Below are positions 18,930 to 27,416 of a stretch of 64,000 nt of DNA, in pieces. The stretch comes from Sulfurimonas sp. Its GTDB lineage: Bacteria > Campylobacterota > Campylobacteria > Campylobacterales > Sulfurimonadaceae. Every line of letters begins with the position of its first letter. The stretch's first letter is position 1. A program made the position numbers and the translations under genes. The notes beneath the pieces are model-generated. The model made no database searches. It was not told the DNA's origin and saw only the letters and a list, made by a program, of their open reading frames with translations. The DNA is taken from the NCBI RefSeq assembly GCF_028694605.1, contig NZ_JAQVKP010000010.1, positions 34,409 to 98,408 of the forward strand, written 5' to 3'.

Positions 18930-19844
18930 TTGCCCTTTGTAATGAAAAAAATGTTTGCAAAAGAAAAAGAGAGAGCTTTTGTCTTTTTAAAAAGAGAGCT
19001 AGGGATTTCTCAAAGAGATATTCAAAGATATATAGCTATCGGAAGAGTTCTTGTAAATGGCGTTCCTATCACAAAGCCATCGGAGTATTTGGAAGGTACG
19101 TTTGAGTATATCTGTTTTGAGCCGGTTTCAAAAGGTTTGGCACCGCATGAAGTACATGAAAACTTTGTAGTTTTTGACAAACCAAGCGGTATGCTTATCC
19201 ATCCGCAAAACAGACACACAGAGTACTCTCTTATAGATGAGCTGCGCTCCCAGTTTGGCATGGAAGCAAATATAGCACATAGAATAGACCAAGAGACAAG
19301 TGGTCTGGTTTTGTGCGCAAGAGACAAAAAGAGTGAAATAGACATCAAAATGATGTTTCAAGAGAGAGAGATGAAAAAGAAGTATCTCGCAATGGTTCAC
19401 GGAGAGTTAAAAGAAGAACTTCGCATTGATGCTCCTTTGCTCCGCTATGATGATGAGAAGAGTGCGCTTGTGAGAATGGTAGTAAAAGTTGATTCAAGCG
19501 GTAAAGAGTCTTTGACATTTGTAAAACCGCTAAAGTATTTTCCTCATTTAAATACAACGCTCGTAGAGTGCTCTCCACACACAGGAAGACAGCATCAGAT
19601 AAGAGTACATATGTTTCACATGAAACATCCAATAGTCGGCGATCCGGTTTATGGGCAAAGCGAGGAAAATATAGTTAAGTATTTAGACAGAGAGTTAGAG
19701 AGAGATACGAGAGTAAAGCTAAGCGGTGCAAGAAGATTGTTGTTGCATGCAAACGAGTTGGAATTTGAGCTTTACGGCAAAAAATACAGTATGAAAAGCA
19801 ATGTGGATTTTGAGCAGATTTGTTTTGAAAGTATGAAAGGTTAG
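18930..19844 (+). CDS. RluA-family 23S rRNA/tRNA pseudouridine synthase
   Basis: Converts uridine to pseudouridine in structured RNA. From a TTG at 18930 (GAAGGA eight bases upstream) the product is 304 residues; an ATG at 18942 is the alternative. It has an N-terminal S4-like RNA-binding domain (SQRDIQRYIAIGRVLVNG) and the catalytic motif HRIDQETSGLVL with Asp near residue 117. The later motif HTGRQHQIRVHM is also present. Which RluA subclass and which target nucleotide cannot be told. The DNA encoding RVHMFHMKHP contains a parS-like 16-mer (19612-19627). Confidence 0.88.
   Translation: MPFVMKKMFAKEKERAFVFLKRELGISQRDIQRYIAIGRVLVNGVPITKPSEYLEGTFEYICFEPVSKGLAPHEVHENFVVFDKPSGMLIHPQNRHTEYSLIDELRSQFGMEANIAHRIDQETSGLVLCARDKKSEIDIKMMFQEREMKKKYLAMVHGELKEELRIDAPLLRYDDEKSALVRMVVKVDSSGKESLTFVKPLKYFPHLNTTLVECSPHTGRQHQIRVHMFHMKHPIVGDPVYGQSEENIVKYLDRELERDTRVKLSGARRLLLHANELEFELYGKKYSMKSNVDFEQICFESMKG
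19612..19627. promoter_or_regulatory. parS-like ParB-binding site, copy 1
   Basis: TGTTTCACATGAAACA differs from the widely conserved parS palindrome TGTTTCACGTGAAACA at one position. It lies inside the pseudouridine synthase reading frame. An identical 16-mer occurs at 22817. Both are 10-14 kb from dnaA, the expected distance for origin-proximal parS sites. ParB itself is not in this window. Confidence 0.7.
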
Positions 19845-20246
19845 AGGTACCCTAAATTTATTCGAGATAGATGTGAATAACTTTTTGTATCTTTTAGAGA
19901 AAATTCAATCATTTCTTTAACATCAAACCATAAAAGCTCTGAAAGTCCCTAAAATAGGTGTTTTGCTATCTATGTGAATAGATGCGATTCAGGATATTTT
20001 TATATAAATATTTTCTTAAATCGGGAAAGAATTTTCAAATTTATTTTTTATAAAACTTGCTTTTGTTCACATATTAGAACAATGTGTGAATTGTACACAT
20101 TTTGAAAAAAAAAGATAAATTTTTTATGGAATAAATTATTTTTAAGAGAGTTTTTTAAAAGAAATTTTTTGAGAGTTTTTACAACTTTATTAGTTATAGT
20201 AGGATAAAATTATACTCATAGACGACCTCCCTGGTGTGTTGGTCGT
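19845..20246. other. Long non-coding gap with a second DnaA-box-like cluster
   Basis: About 400 AT-rich bases without a credible gene. It contains TTCACA cores at 19872-19877 (extended TTATTCACA), 19973-19978 (CTATTCACA), 20066-20071 and 20085-20090. The last two lie in a partly symmetric stretch (TTGTTCACAT...ATGTGTGAA). Long A/T runs follow at 20096-20180. A role in DnaA titration, origin function or regulation is possible. Just before the small protein gene, ACGACC/GGTCGT (about 20221-20247) could form a short hairpin. Confidence 0.55.
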
Positions 20247-20354
20247 TTACTCTCTTTCGTCATCTTTGGAATTAGCAGCTTTTATAAAACCGACAAGACC
20301 CACAGCAAAAACAATTACCAGAAATACAATCTGAAAAACTTCTACATAACTCAT
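20247..20354 (-). CDS. Small single-membrane-helix protein (35 residues)
   Basis: Minus-strand reading from the ATG at 20354 gives MSYVEVFQIVFLVIVFAVGL then VGFIKAANSKDDERE and a TAA at 20247-20249. It has one hydrophobic helix (about residues 8-24) and a charged C-terminus. The start overlaps the rlmN stop as ATGA (20351-20354), the classic arrangement for translational coupling, which is the main reason to believe it is expressed. The family is not recognised. It could be a small membrane regulator or an unannotated conserved mini-protein. Confidence 0.6.
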   Translation of the reverse strand: MSYVEVFQIVFLVIVFAVGLVGFIKAANSKDDERE

Positions 20355-21421
20355 TTATCTTCACTCGCAGTTTTCTCTTTTAGCTGACCGCATGCCGCAC
20401 TTATATCTATGCCTTTAGAGTCACGGATGGTGCATAAAAGCCCATGGCTGATAAGATATTCTTGAAAAGCAACCATATCTTTTTTCTCCGGTCTCTCATA
20501 AAGGGTGTCCGGATATGGATTGAAGTAGATGAGATTTACTTTTGCTTTGATGCCTGAGAGAAGCTTTACAAGCTTTTTAGCGGAGCCTAAGTCATCATTT
20601 TTGTTTTTAATGACGAGATATTCAAACATAACTCTTTTTCTTGTATCAATCGGGAAGCGTTTTACGGCATCTATGATAGAGGCTATGTTATGTGCTTTGT
20701 TCATAGGGATGAGTTCTGTTCTTAGCGCATCATCAACCGCATGAAGCGAAATGGCGATGTGGACACCCAAGTCCATCTCTCCCAGTTTGTCTATCTTTGT
20801 GCTTAAACCGCTTGTTGAGACCGTTTGTCTTTTGCCGGAGATTGCCAGTCCCTCTTCTTCCTGAAATATCTCTATCGCTTTTGCAAGGTTTGCAAGATTG
20901 TCAAGCGGTTCGCCCATGCCCATATAGACTATGTTTATCATTCTGTTATGTTTGTGGTGATTGTCTCGTTTGAGCGCAACAACTTGAGCGACAATCTCCG
21001 CCGCACTCAAATCCCTTGTAAAACCGCCTTTGGCAGTGAGACAAAAGGCACACCCTACTTTGCATCCGACTTGCGTGGAGACACAGATGGTGTATTTTGC
21101 TTCCTGCGTAACATTTCCCTCTTCATCCGTTATCTCCTCTTTCATCTTTAGCCAAACAGTCTCGATGGTTTTAGCGTCTTGTAGTTCAAAAAGGTACTTT
21201 ATGGTTCCATCTGATGCGACCTCTTTTTTTACGATTTTCAAAGGGTCTATAACAAATTTCTCGCTTAGTTCATCACGCAATGTTTTTGGCAGATTTTTCA
21301 TCTCATCGTATGATGTTACATAGTTATGATAGAGCCAACCGTAAATCTGTTTTGCTCGAAATGATGGTTTTACTTCTGTTAGTAACTCTTTGAGGGTAAA
21401 TTGATAAAGGGAAGGTTTCAT
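20351..21421 (-). CDS. rlmN: Dual-specificity RNA methyltransferase RlmN
   Basis: Radical-SAM enzyme that makes 2-methyladenosine in 23S rRNA (A2503) and some tRNAs. The 356-residue product carries the iron-sulfur motif C120-K-V-G-C124-A-F-C127, the SAM-binding GEPLDN segment (MGMGEPLDNLANL), and the methyl-carrying Cys in DISAACGQL near the C-terminus. It is downstream of a nucleoside-phosphorylase-family gene with a 4-bp overlap and upstream of a 35-residue membrane protein, also with a 4-bp overlap. Confidence 0.95.
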   Translation of the reverse strand: MKPSLYQFTLKELLTEVKPSFRAKQIYGWLYHNYVTSYDEMKNLPKTLRDELSEKFVIDPLKIVKKEVASDGTIKYLFELQDAKTIETVWLKMKEEITDEEGNVTQEAKYTICVSTQVGCKVGCAFCLTAKGGFTRDLSAAEIVAQVVALKRDNHHKHNRMINIVYMGMGEPLDNLANLAKAIEIFQEEEGLAISGKRQTVSTSGLSTKIDKLGEMDLGVHIAISLHAVDDALRTELIPMNKAHNIASIIDAVKRFPIDTRKRVMFEYLVIKNKNDDLGSAKKLVKLLSGIKAKVNLIYFNPYPDTLYERPEKKDMVAFQEYLISHGLLCTIRDSKGIDISAACGQLKEKTASEDK

Positions 21422-21960
21422 TTTTTTGTTAGCTCCTTTATTCGTTTTTTTACATGTTCATTTAGCAGTTGTTTTGCTTTTTCATGATTTTGTATAAAAT
21501 CCTGATGCGCATTTTTGTTAGTGTAGTTTGTTATACAAAAAACTCCACCGGCTGGTATGTTAAACTCTTGCGCTACTTTTAAAACTGCAAAAAATTCCAT
21601 ATTTTCGATGCCGATTCCTAGGCGCAAAAACTTTTTTGTTAGCTCTTCGTTAGTAGAGATATAGTTGGAAGAATTGACGATAACATCTTTTTTGTTAGTT
21701 GTGTTAGTTGAGATAACATTGTCCAGTGGCGTATAAGCGTCGCCTGACAAAAAAGCAAGTTCGATATTTGATGCGGTTTTTGATTCGGCGATGTCAAAGA
21801 TACCCAGCTCACCATAGCTTCCGGCACTCCCTACAAAAAGTAAAAATTCTGGTTTGTCAAAAAGGCATGCTCTTGTGAGATTTACGGTTGTCTCTATCAA
21901 CCCTACTCCCATAGGTGTGGCAAAATCAAAAGTTTCATTGTTCCCAGCACAGATAATCAT
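21418..21960 (-). CDS. Purine nucleoside phosphorylase / nucleosidase family protein
   Basis: A 180-residue member of the PNP/UDP phosphorylase superfamily, shorter than most. Visible are the start [33 protein letters not shown] (the base/ribose glycine-rich strand), [14 protein letters not shown] (the conserved Met-Glu that binds ribose) and a C-terminal helix. It could hydrolyse methylthioadenosine, adenosylhomocysteine or a futalosine-type nucleoside. Menaquinone synthesis in this phylum uses the futalosine route, but nothing here decides the substrate. It overlaps rlmN and hisF by 4 bp each. Confidence 0.75.
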   Translation of the reverse strand: MIICAGNNETFDFATPMGVGLIETTVNLTRACLFDKPEFLLFVGSAGSYGELGIFDIAESKTASNIELAFLSGDAYTPLDNVISTNTTNKKDVIVNSSNYISTNEELTKKFLRLGIGIENMEFFAVLKVAQEFNIPAGGVFCITNYTNKNAHQDFIQNHEKAKQLLNEHVKKRIKELTKK

Positions 21961-22718
21961 AGACGAACCGGAATATTATTTGCGTGGAGATAGTGCTTGA
22001 GATCCATGATATCTATCTCTTTGTAGTGAAATATACTCGCCGCAAGTGCAGCATCCGCACCATGCTCAAATGCTTCTTTTATATGTTCCATCGTTCCTGC
22101 CCCACCACTTGCTATCACGGGCACATTGACTGCTCGGCTGATGAGTTCTGTGATAGTTAGCTCAAATCCTGCTTTTGTACCGTCTGCATCCATGGATGTT
22201 AAAAGTATCTCACCGCTTCCTCTATCGACTGCCTCTTTTGCCCATTCCACTGCATCGAGTCCAGTGTCAACTCTTCCGCCGTTGAGATAAACATGGTATC
22301 TGTCTCCGGTTTTTTTAACATCAATTGCCGTGACAATGCACTGTGAGCCAAATCTCTTTGCGCCTTCATCTATAAGTTCAGGTCTTTTGACGGCTGCCGA
22401 ATTTACACTTACTTTGTCGCAGCCGACATTTAAAAGTTTGTAAATATCCTCAAGTTTTCGTATGCCGCCGCCGACTGTTAGGGGAATGAAAACTTCTTTT
22501 GCAACCTGTGCAACGATATCTACAATCGTATCACGGTTGTCGCATGATGCAGTGATGTCGAGAAATGTAATCTCATCCGCACCTTCTTGGTTGTATCTTT
22601 TTGCAACCTCTACAGGGTCGCCTGCATCTTTGAGACCGACAAAGTTAACACCCTTGACAACACGCCCGTCTTTAACATCAAGACACGGGATAATTCTTTT
22701 TGCAAAGTAGTTATTCAA
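21957..22718 (-). CDS. hisF: Imidazole glycerol phosphate synthase cyclase subunit HisF
   Basis: Forms imidazole-glycerol phosphate and AICAR in histidine biosynthesis, using ammonia from HisH. The (beta/alpha)8 barrel has the catalytic Asp residues in [13 protein letters not shown] and AIDVKKTG. The start is set at TTG 22718 (253 residues, the family length) because AAAGG is eight bases upstream and the next residues [14 protein letters not shown] match family N-termini. An upstream ATG at 22763 lies above a perfect TATAAT (22751-22746) and would add 15 unrelated residues. hisH is not adjacent. Confidence 0.94.
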   Translation of the reverse strand: MNNYFAKRIIPCLDVKDGRVVKGVNFVGLKDAGDPVEVAKRYNQEGADEITFLDITASCDNRDTIVDIVAQVAKEVFIPLTVGGGIRKLEDIYKLLNVGCDKVSVNSAAVKRPELIDEGAKRFGSQCIVTAIDVKKTGDRYHVYLNGGRVDTGLDAVEWAKEAVDRGSGEILLTSMDADGTKAGFELTITELISRAVNVPVIASGGAGTMEHIKEAFEHGADAALAASIFHYKEIDIMDLKHYLHANNIPVRL

Positions 22719-22745
22719 AATAAAAGCCTTTGATAATATTGTAAA

Positions 22746-22751
22746 ATTATA
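22746..22751 (-). promoter_or_regulatory. Probable -10 box for hisF
   Basis: TATAAT reading leftward, 28 bases before the TTG start of hisF. It supports the shorter hisF start, since transcription from here would exclude the upstream ATG. Confidence 0.5.
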
Positions 22752-22816
22752 CTTATTTATCACTTATAGTTGTATTTGGCAGCAACTTTCAAAATAGACC
22801 TCTAAAAGAAGCTGAA

Positions 22817-22832
22817 TGTTTCACATGAAACA
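22817..22832. promoter_or_regulatory. parS-like ParB-binding site, copy 2
   Basis: Identical to the 16-mer at 19612-19627 (TGTTFCACATGAAACA is not meant; the sequence is TGTTTCACATGAAACA). It sits in the non-coding gap between hisF and rsmA. Exact recurrence of a 16-base near-palindrome within 3.2 kb, close to dnaA and one base from the bacterial parS consensus, makes chance unlikely. Confidence 0.75.
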
Positions 22833-22904
22833 TTTTTGCTTATTGTGATAAAAAAACAGCAGTATTAACTAAACATAAGCAAAATTATAATATAATCGCC
22901 CTCA

Positions 22905-23711
22905 ATGGAAAAAATTGTAGCTAAAAAGAAATTTGGACAGAATTTCTTAAAAGACAAAACTGTTTTACAAAAAATCGTCGAAGCGATGCCCAACAACGAC
23001 CATAAAATCGTAGAGATTGGACCTGGCTTAGGTGATTTAACTAAATATTTAGTAGATGTCAAAAGTGTAGAAGCTTTTGAGGTCGATACCGATTTGTGTA
23101 AACTGTTGCAAAATAAGTTTGAAAAAGAGATCGCAACCAACCGCCTTCGCATAAATTGCGGGGATGTTTTAACGGCTTGGAAGAGTGAACTTATAGAAGA
23201 GTCGTATGATTTAGTGGCAAATTTGCCATACTATATAGCGACAAATATCATTCTAAAAGCCCTCGCAGATCCAAAATGCAAAAATATACTTGTAATGGTG
23301 CAACTTGAAGTTGCAGAGAAGTTTTGCGCTCGTGAGGGTGATAAAGTTTTTGGATCTTTGGGTATTATAACCCAGAGTGTCGGAGATGCACACATAGTTG
23401 TGAAGGTTCCGCCAACGGCTTTTGAACCACAGCCAAAAATAGACTCCGCAGTTTTTTTGATACAGAAAAAGAGTGATAGAAGTGATGAATATTTTGAGGA
23501 TATGCTAAGAGTTGCATTTGCACAGCCTCGAAAAACTCTGATGAAAAATCTATCAGCGGTGTATGAAAAAAACATGCTTCAAGAAGCTTTTGAAAAGCTA
23601 TTGCTTACACAAACCATTCGTCCTCATCAAGTCTCTACGCTTGACTATCACCAACTCTATAAACTAACAAGGAGTTTGGATGGAACAACAAGAGAGTCAG
23701 GAAAGCGTTAA
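22905..23711 (+). CDS. rsmA: 16S rRNA dimethyladenosine transferase RsmA/KsgA
   Basis: SAM-dependent enzyme that dimethylates the two adjacent adenosines near the 3' end of 16S rRNA. The 268-residue product has FGQNFLKDKTVLQKIV at the N-terminus, SAM-binding motif I VEIGPGLGDLTKYL, the catalytic motif IV NLPYYIATNII, and the C-terminal helical domain with VAFAQPRKTLMKNL. Its last 32 bp overlap the start of rnj, so the two are surely co-transcribed. A TATAAT-like box lies just upstream (ATAATATAATCG, about 22887-22899). Confidence 0.96.
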   Translation: MEKIVAKKKFGQNFLKDKTVLQKIVEAMPNNDHKIVEIGPGLGDLTKYLVDVKSVEAFEVDTDLCKLLQNKFEKEIATNRLRINCGDVLTAWKSELIEESYDLVANLPYYIATNIILKALADPKCKNILVMVQLEVAEKFCAREGDKVFGSLGIITQSVGDAHIVVKVPPTAFEPQPKIDSAVFLIQKKSDRSDEYFEDMLRVAFAQPRKTLMKNLSAVYEKNMLQEAFEKLLLTQTIRPHQVSTLDYHQLYKLTRSLDGTTRESGKR

Positions 23712-25629
23712 AAGCATTTCTCAAGAAAATCGTAAACAGTACAACAACAATAAAAGACATAATAGTAATGGCAGACCAAATAACCAAAATGTCGATAAGC
23801 CTGCAACACAATCAAATGCAAATGCAAATGCAGCAAATAAAAATAAAAATATTTCAAAGGGGCGTCGTCGTCAAGGTTTGCCGGTAGATGAAAACCTCAA
23901 AGCATTTGTTGAACTTAACCAAGAATCACACAGACAGAGACTTAACCCTCACTATAAATTGGATTTAAACTCAAGAGACAAAGTTCGTATTACACCGCTT
24001 GGCGGATTGGGTGAAATCGGCGGAAATATTACAGTATTTGAAACACAAAATGAGGCGATTCTTGTCGATGTCGGGATGAGTTTCCCAGATGAAGACATGC
24101 ATGGCGTTGATATCTTAGTTCCGGATTTTGCATATATCCGTGAGATAAAAGATAAGATAAAAGCAGTTATCATCACTCACGCTCACGAAGACCATATCGG
24201 TGCGATGCCTTATCTTTACAAAGAGATGCAATTTCCTATTTATGGCTCTCCTCTTCCTCTTGCGATGATAGCAAGTAAGTTTGATGAGCATCATATTAGA
24301 GAGTTTAAACAGTACTTTAATCCGATTGAAAAGAGAAAAATCTATAAAATCGGCGAAGATTTTGAGATAGAGTGGATGCATATGACCCACTCAATCGTTG
24401 ATTCTTCTTCTCTTGCTATCACTACGGCATGCGGAACTGTCATCCATACCGGAGACTTTAAAATCGACCATACGCCGGTTGATGGCTACACTGCAGATTT
24501 GCATAGACTTGCATACTATGGAGACAAGGGAGTTCTTTGTCTGCTAAGTGACTCAACAAACTCTTACAACACTGTTTCAACGCCTTCAGAACTAAGTGTT
24601 GCGCCTGCGATGGATAGAGTATTTGCAAAGGCAGAAGGAAGAGTTCTCCTCTCCACTTTTAGCTCAAATATACACCGTGTATATCAGGCTATTCAGTATG
24701 GTATGAAGTATGGACGTAAAGTCTGTATTATCGGGCGTTCTATGGAGAGAAATATTGAAGTAGCGATGCAGTATGATTATATCAAGCTCCCAAAAAACAT
24801 TTTCGTAGAGCCTGAGCAGCTTGCAACTATGAATGACAAAGAGATTCTTATTGTGACAACAGGTTCGCAAGGCGAGACAAGCTCTGCTCTGTTTAGAATG
24901 TCTATCGGTGAACATAGACATGTAAAGATTAAGCCTACGGATTTGATTGTTCTCTCATCACGCCCTATTCCCGGAAATGAGGGTTCTATCTCCGCGATGC
25001 TTAACCACTTACAGCGTGCCGGTGCAAAAGTGTCCAACGACAGAGATATTCACGTCTCGGGTCACGCTTCCATAGAGGAGCAAAAGCTTATGCTTCGTTT
25101 GGTAAATCCTAAGTTCTTCTTGCCTATCCATGGAGAGTATAACCATGTTATGAAGCATAAAGAGACTGCTATGATGTGTGGCGTTCCTGAGCGTAATATC
25201 TATATCATGAACGATGGAGACACCATAGAAATCGCTCCAAAATATATGAGAAAAGTCAAAACGGTAAGAACCGGTAAAACATATATAGATAACCAAAATA
25301 ATCATAAAATCGATGATGATATCGTTATCGACCGTCAGAAACTTGCATCAGACGGTATTGTTGTTATTGTTGCGCAGATTGACGGACAGCACTCTACAAT
25401 GCTTTCAAAGCCAAATGTTACCTCTTTTGGTCTTGTTGCAGACAAGCAGGATAAACAGTTCGCAAAAGAGATGGAGGATGTCTTAGAACACTTCCTTAGC
25501 AACATCAAAGAGGGTCTGCTTGAAAACCCAAGAGCGCTTGAAAATGACCTTCGCCAAGCTGTGAGAAAGCATATTTATAGAAGAATGAAAAAGTATCCGC
25601 TTATCGTTCCGCATATTTTTGTGATGTAA
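23680..25629 (+). CDS. rnj: Ribonuclease J
   Basis: Metallo-beta-lactamase/beta-CASP nuclease with endo- and 5' exonuclease activity, the main mRNA turnover enzyme in this phylum. In the 649 residues, the first 90 or so form an Asn/Gln/Ala-rich low-complexity tail like the extension known in Helicobacter. Metal motifs are HAHEDHIGAMPYL (167-172 core) and HTGDFKID, followed by the beta-CASP motif region and the C-terminal domain ending RRMKKYPLIVPHIFVM. The start ATG has AAGGAG six bases upstream, inside rsmA. The pairing rsmA-rnj links rRNA modification and RNA decay. Confidence 0.96.
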   Translation: MEQQESQESVKSISQENRKQYNNNKRHNSNGRPNNQNVDKPATQSNANANAANKNKNISKGRRRQGLPVDENLKAFVELNQESHRQRLNPHYKLDLNSRDKVRITPLGGLGEIGGNITVFETQNEAILVDVGMSFPDEDMHGVDILVPDFAYIREIKDKIKAVIITHAHEDHIGAMPYLYKEMQFPIYGSPLPLAMIASKFDEHHIREFKQYFNPIEKRKIYKIGEDFEIEWMHMTHSIVDSSSLAITTACGTVIHTGDFKIDHTPVDGYTADLHRLAYYGDKGVLCLLSDSTNSYNTVSTPSELSVAPAMDRVFAKAEGRVLLSTFSSNIHRVYQAIQYGMKYGRKVCIIGRSMERNIEVAMQYDYIKLPKNIFVEPEQLATMNDKEILIVTTGSQGETSSALFRMSIGEHRHVKIKPTDLIVLSSRPIPGNEGSISAMLNHLQRAGAKVSNDRDIHVSGHASIEEQKLMLRLVNPKFFLPIHGEYNHVMKHKETAMMCGVPERNIYIMNDGDTIEIAPKYMRKVKTVRTGKTYIDNQNNHKIDDDIVIDRQKLASDGIVVIVAQIDGQHSTMLSKPNVTSFGLVADKQDKQFAKEMEDVLEHFLSNIKEGLLENPRALENDLRQAVRKHIYRRMKKYPLIVPHIFVM

Positions 25630-25655
25630 TATACAGAGTTTTTATCTCTGTATAT
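25629..25655. terminator. Hairpin between convergent rnj and the sulfatase-family gene
   Basis: ATATACAGAG (25629-25638) and CTCTGTATAT (25646-25655) are perfect arms with a T-rich loop, spanning the 12-bp gap between the two stop codons. It could act on both transcripts. No classic U-run follows on either side. Confidence 0.5.
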
Positions 25656-26994
25656 CTCTGTACCCATCCTCTTCACTCATCATTGTTCCGTAAATCCGTA
25701 CTGTTTTTCTATCGTTTTGTTTAAACTCTTTTGTGTATCCCATATAGTGGTTGATAAGAGTGTAGATATCGTTGTGGGATGCTATTTTTTCAAGGTGCAT
25801 TTCAAGGTTTGAGTGCATCACAAGCGGCACGGAGTAAATCTCTTTCTCAAATCTGTTATGACCCGTCTTTCCATTTTCACCAAGCATCTCTCCATGATCT
25901 GAGACAAAGATAAAAATATATGGTTTTGAGGAGTTACTGCTTACATAAGCGATAAGTTGGCGCAAGACAGTATCCGAATAGAGCATAGAGAGATGGTATC
26001 TTTGCTCTATTGAGGTGCTTCTACTTGCATTTTCATAGTAAATATAAGGGCTGTGCTCCCCTTGCATCTGGAGTACGATAAAATTTTTCTCATCCAAAGA
26101 GAGAGTTTTGAGATGTGTGAGCAGCTCTTTATCGTCCCGCGAACCTTCCACTTTAAATGTATCTATATGCCCAGTGGAGAGATAAGGGAGTATGTATTGC
26201 AAACTCTTTTGACTTTGCGTTGTAAAAAAAGATGTCTTGTAGCCGTTTTGTTTTGCCAGCAAAAAGAGATTGTTTTGCAAATCTAGCGTTTTTGGAGAGA
26301 GTGCGCCATTGAGAAGCAGAGGCAGGGCAATATCGGTATTTGTCGCTCCGCTTAGTATGGTTTTGTAGTTGTAGTTTTCAAATATCTTATAACGCTCTTT
26401 GAGGTGTTCACGGCTTCTCATACTCTCGCCCAGCACTAAAATAATGTTGTTATCGCTCCGGTAGAGCGGTATATTTTTATGCTCCTCACTTTTTTGAATG
26501 ACACCCTGCCCTTTTTGTAAAAAAAGAGCTTTGACACTCTCTTTGATGAGCACAAGTGAAGCATCATGCAGTTTTTCTTGAAGCCAAAAGGAAAATAGCA
26601 GAAAAAGAGAGAGCAAAAATGCCGGAATAGTGCTTTTTTTATAACTCATAGATATGACAATAAAAGAGGTTACCCCAACCACAAAAAGTGGATAAAGCAC
26701 CATTTCATAAAGAGTTCCAAGTGTCTCAAACGTTTCTGTTATATGTGTAAAAAACAGATAAACATCACTAGAGCGAACATGTGTACCAAAGTAGGCGATA
26801 AAAGTAAAATGGATAAGATATAAACTCTCTAAGGCGATAAGAAGAATTTTAAAATAGTTAGATTTTGAAAAAAGAGAAAGCAGCGCAAAGAGCATCAAAA
26901 ATTCCAAAAGTGAAAACTCAAATCCACTCTGAAAAAAGAGTAAAAAAAGGTAGTTTTGAAAGTAAAGCAGAAGCGAGAAAAATAGCAGTTTTAT
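25642..26994 (-). CDS. Phosphoethanolamine transferase-like sulfatase-family membrane protein, with an ATA at the natural start
   Basis: The C-terminal alkaline-phosphatase-fold domain has the metal and nucleophile motifs LVLGESMRSREH, SGATNTDIALP (likely Thr nucleophile) and FVSDHGEMLGENGKTGHNRF, as in EptA-type lipid A modifying enzymes. The N-terminal part is several membrane helices. The first standard initiator is TTG at 26907 (421 residues), but the frame stays open upstream for 39 codons and encodes another hydrophobic helix beginning IKLLFFSLLLYF. That segment starts with ATA at 26994-26992, preceded by AAAGG eight bases away, exactly where ATG would be expected. The longer form is 450 residues. 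Either ATA is used inefficiently or the gene has lost its start. Confidence 0.7.
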   Translation of the reverse strand: MKLLFFSLLLYFQNYLFLLFFQSGFEFSLLEFLMLFALLSLFSKSNYFKILLIALESLYLIHFTFIAYFGTHVRSSDVYLFFTHITETFETLGTLYEMVLYPLFVVGVTSFIVISMSYKKSTIPAFLLSLFLLFSFWLQEKLHDASLVLIKESVKALFLQKGQGVIQKSEEHKNIPLYRSDNNIILVLGESMRSREHLKERYKIFENYNYKTILSGATNTDIALPLLLNGALSPKTLDLQNNLFLLAKQNGYKTSFFTTQSQKSLQYILPYLSTGHIDTFKVEGSRDDKELLTHLKTLSLDEKNFIVLQMQGEHSPYIYYENASRSTSIEQRYHLSMLYSDTVLRQLIAYVSSNSSKPYIFIFVSDHGEMLGENGKTGHNRFEKEIYSVPLVMHSNLEMHLEKIASHNDIYTLINHYMGYTKEFKQNDRKTVRIYGTMMSEEDGYRDIQR

Positions 26995-27116
26995 TTGAGA
27001 GCCTTTGTGATAAAACAGATAGTTTTAAATTAAAAAAATATATTAGCATATAAAGCCCGACTTTGGAATATTTGAAATAACATAAAAATTTTTATGAATA
27101 TGATAAAATACATTTT

Positions 27117-27416
27117 ATGAACACACAATACGAAATAATAAATTTTTTACAAAACAATCGTAAGCTTTTGTTAGAAAAATATCATGTCACAAAGATAGGT
27201 CTCTTTGGTTCTTTTGCTCGTAATGAACAACAAGAGAATAGCGATGTTGATTTATTGGTAGAGCTTGAAGATGGCACACAAAATATTTATGATTTAAAAG
27301 ATTCTCTTAAACAATTTCTCTCTTCTTCCTTTAATCGCAGCGTGGATATCGCTCGGGAGAAATATCTCAAACCCTATGCAAGAGAACAAATTTTAAAAGA
27401 TACTTTGTATGTATGA
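27117..27416 (+). CDS. MNT-type nucleotidyltransferase antitoxin (MntA-like)
   Basis: Minimal nucleotidyltransferase of HEPN/MNT toxin-antitoxin pairs; characterised members AMPylate and thereby silence the HEPN toxin. The 99-residue product has the signature LFGSFARNEQQENSDVDLLVEL (GSFAR from about residue 31, Asp pair at about 43-45) and a downstream strand with SVDIAREKYL giving the third acidic residue. The start lies behind AT-rich promoter sequence. The end overlaps the HEPN gene start by 8 bp (27409-27416), as usual for such pairs. Confidence 0.85.
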   Translation: MNTQYEIINFLQNNRKLLLEKYHVTKIGLFGSFARNEQQENSDVDLLVELEDGTQNIYDLKDSLKQFLSSSFNRSVDIAREKYLKPYAREQILKDTLYV

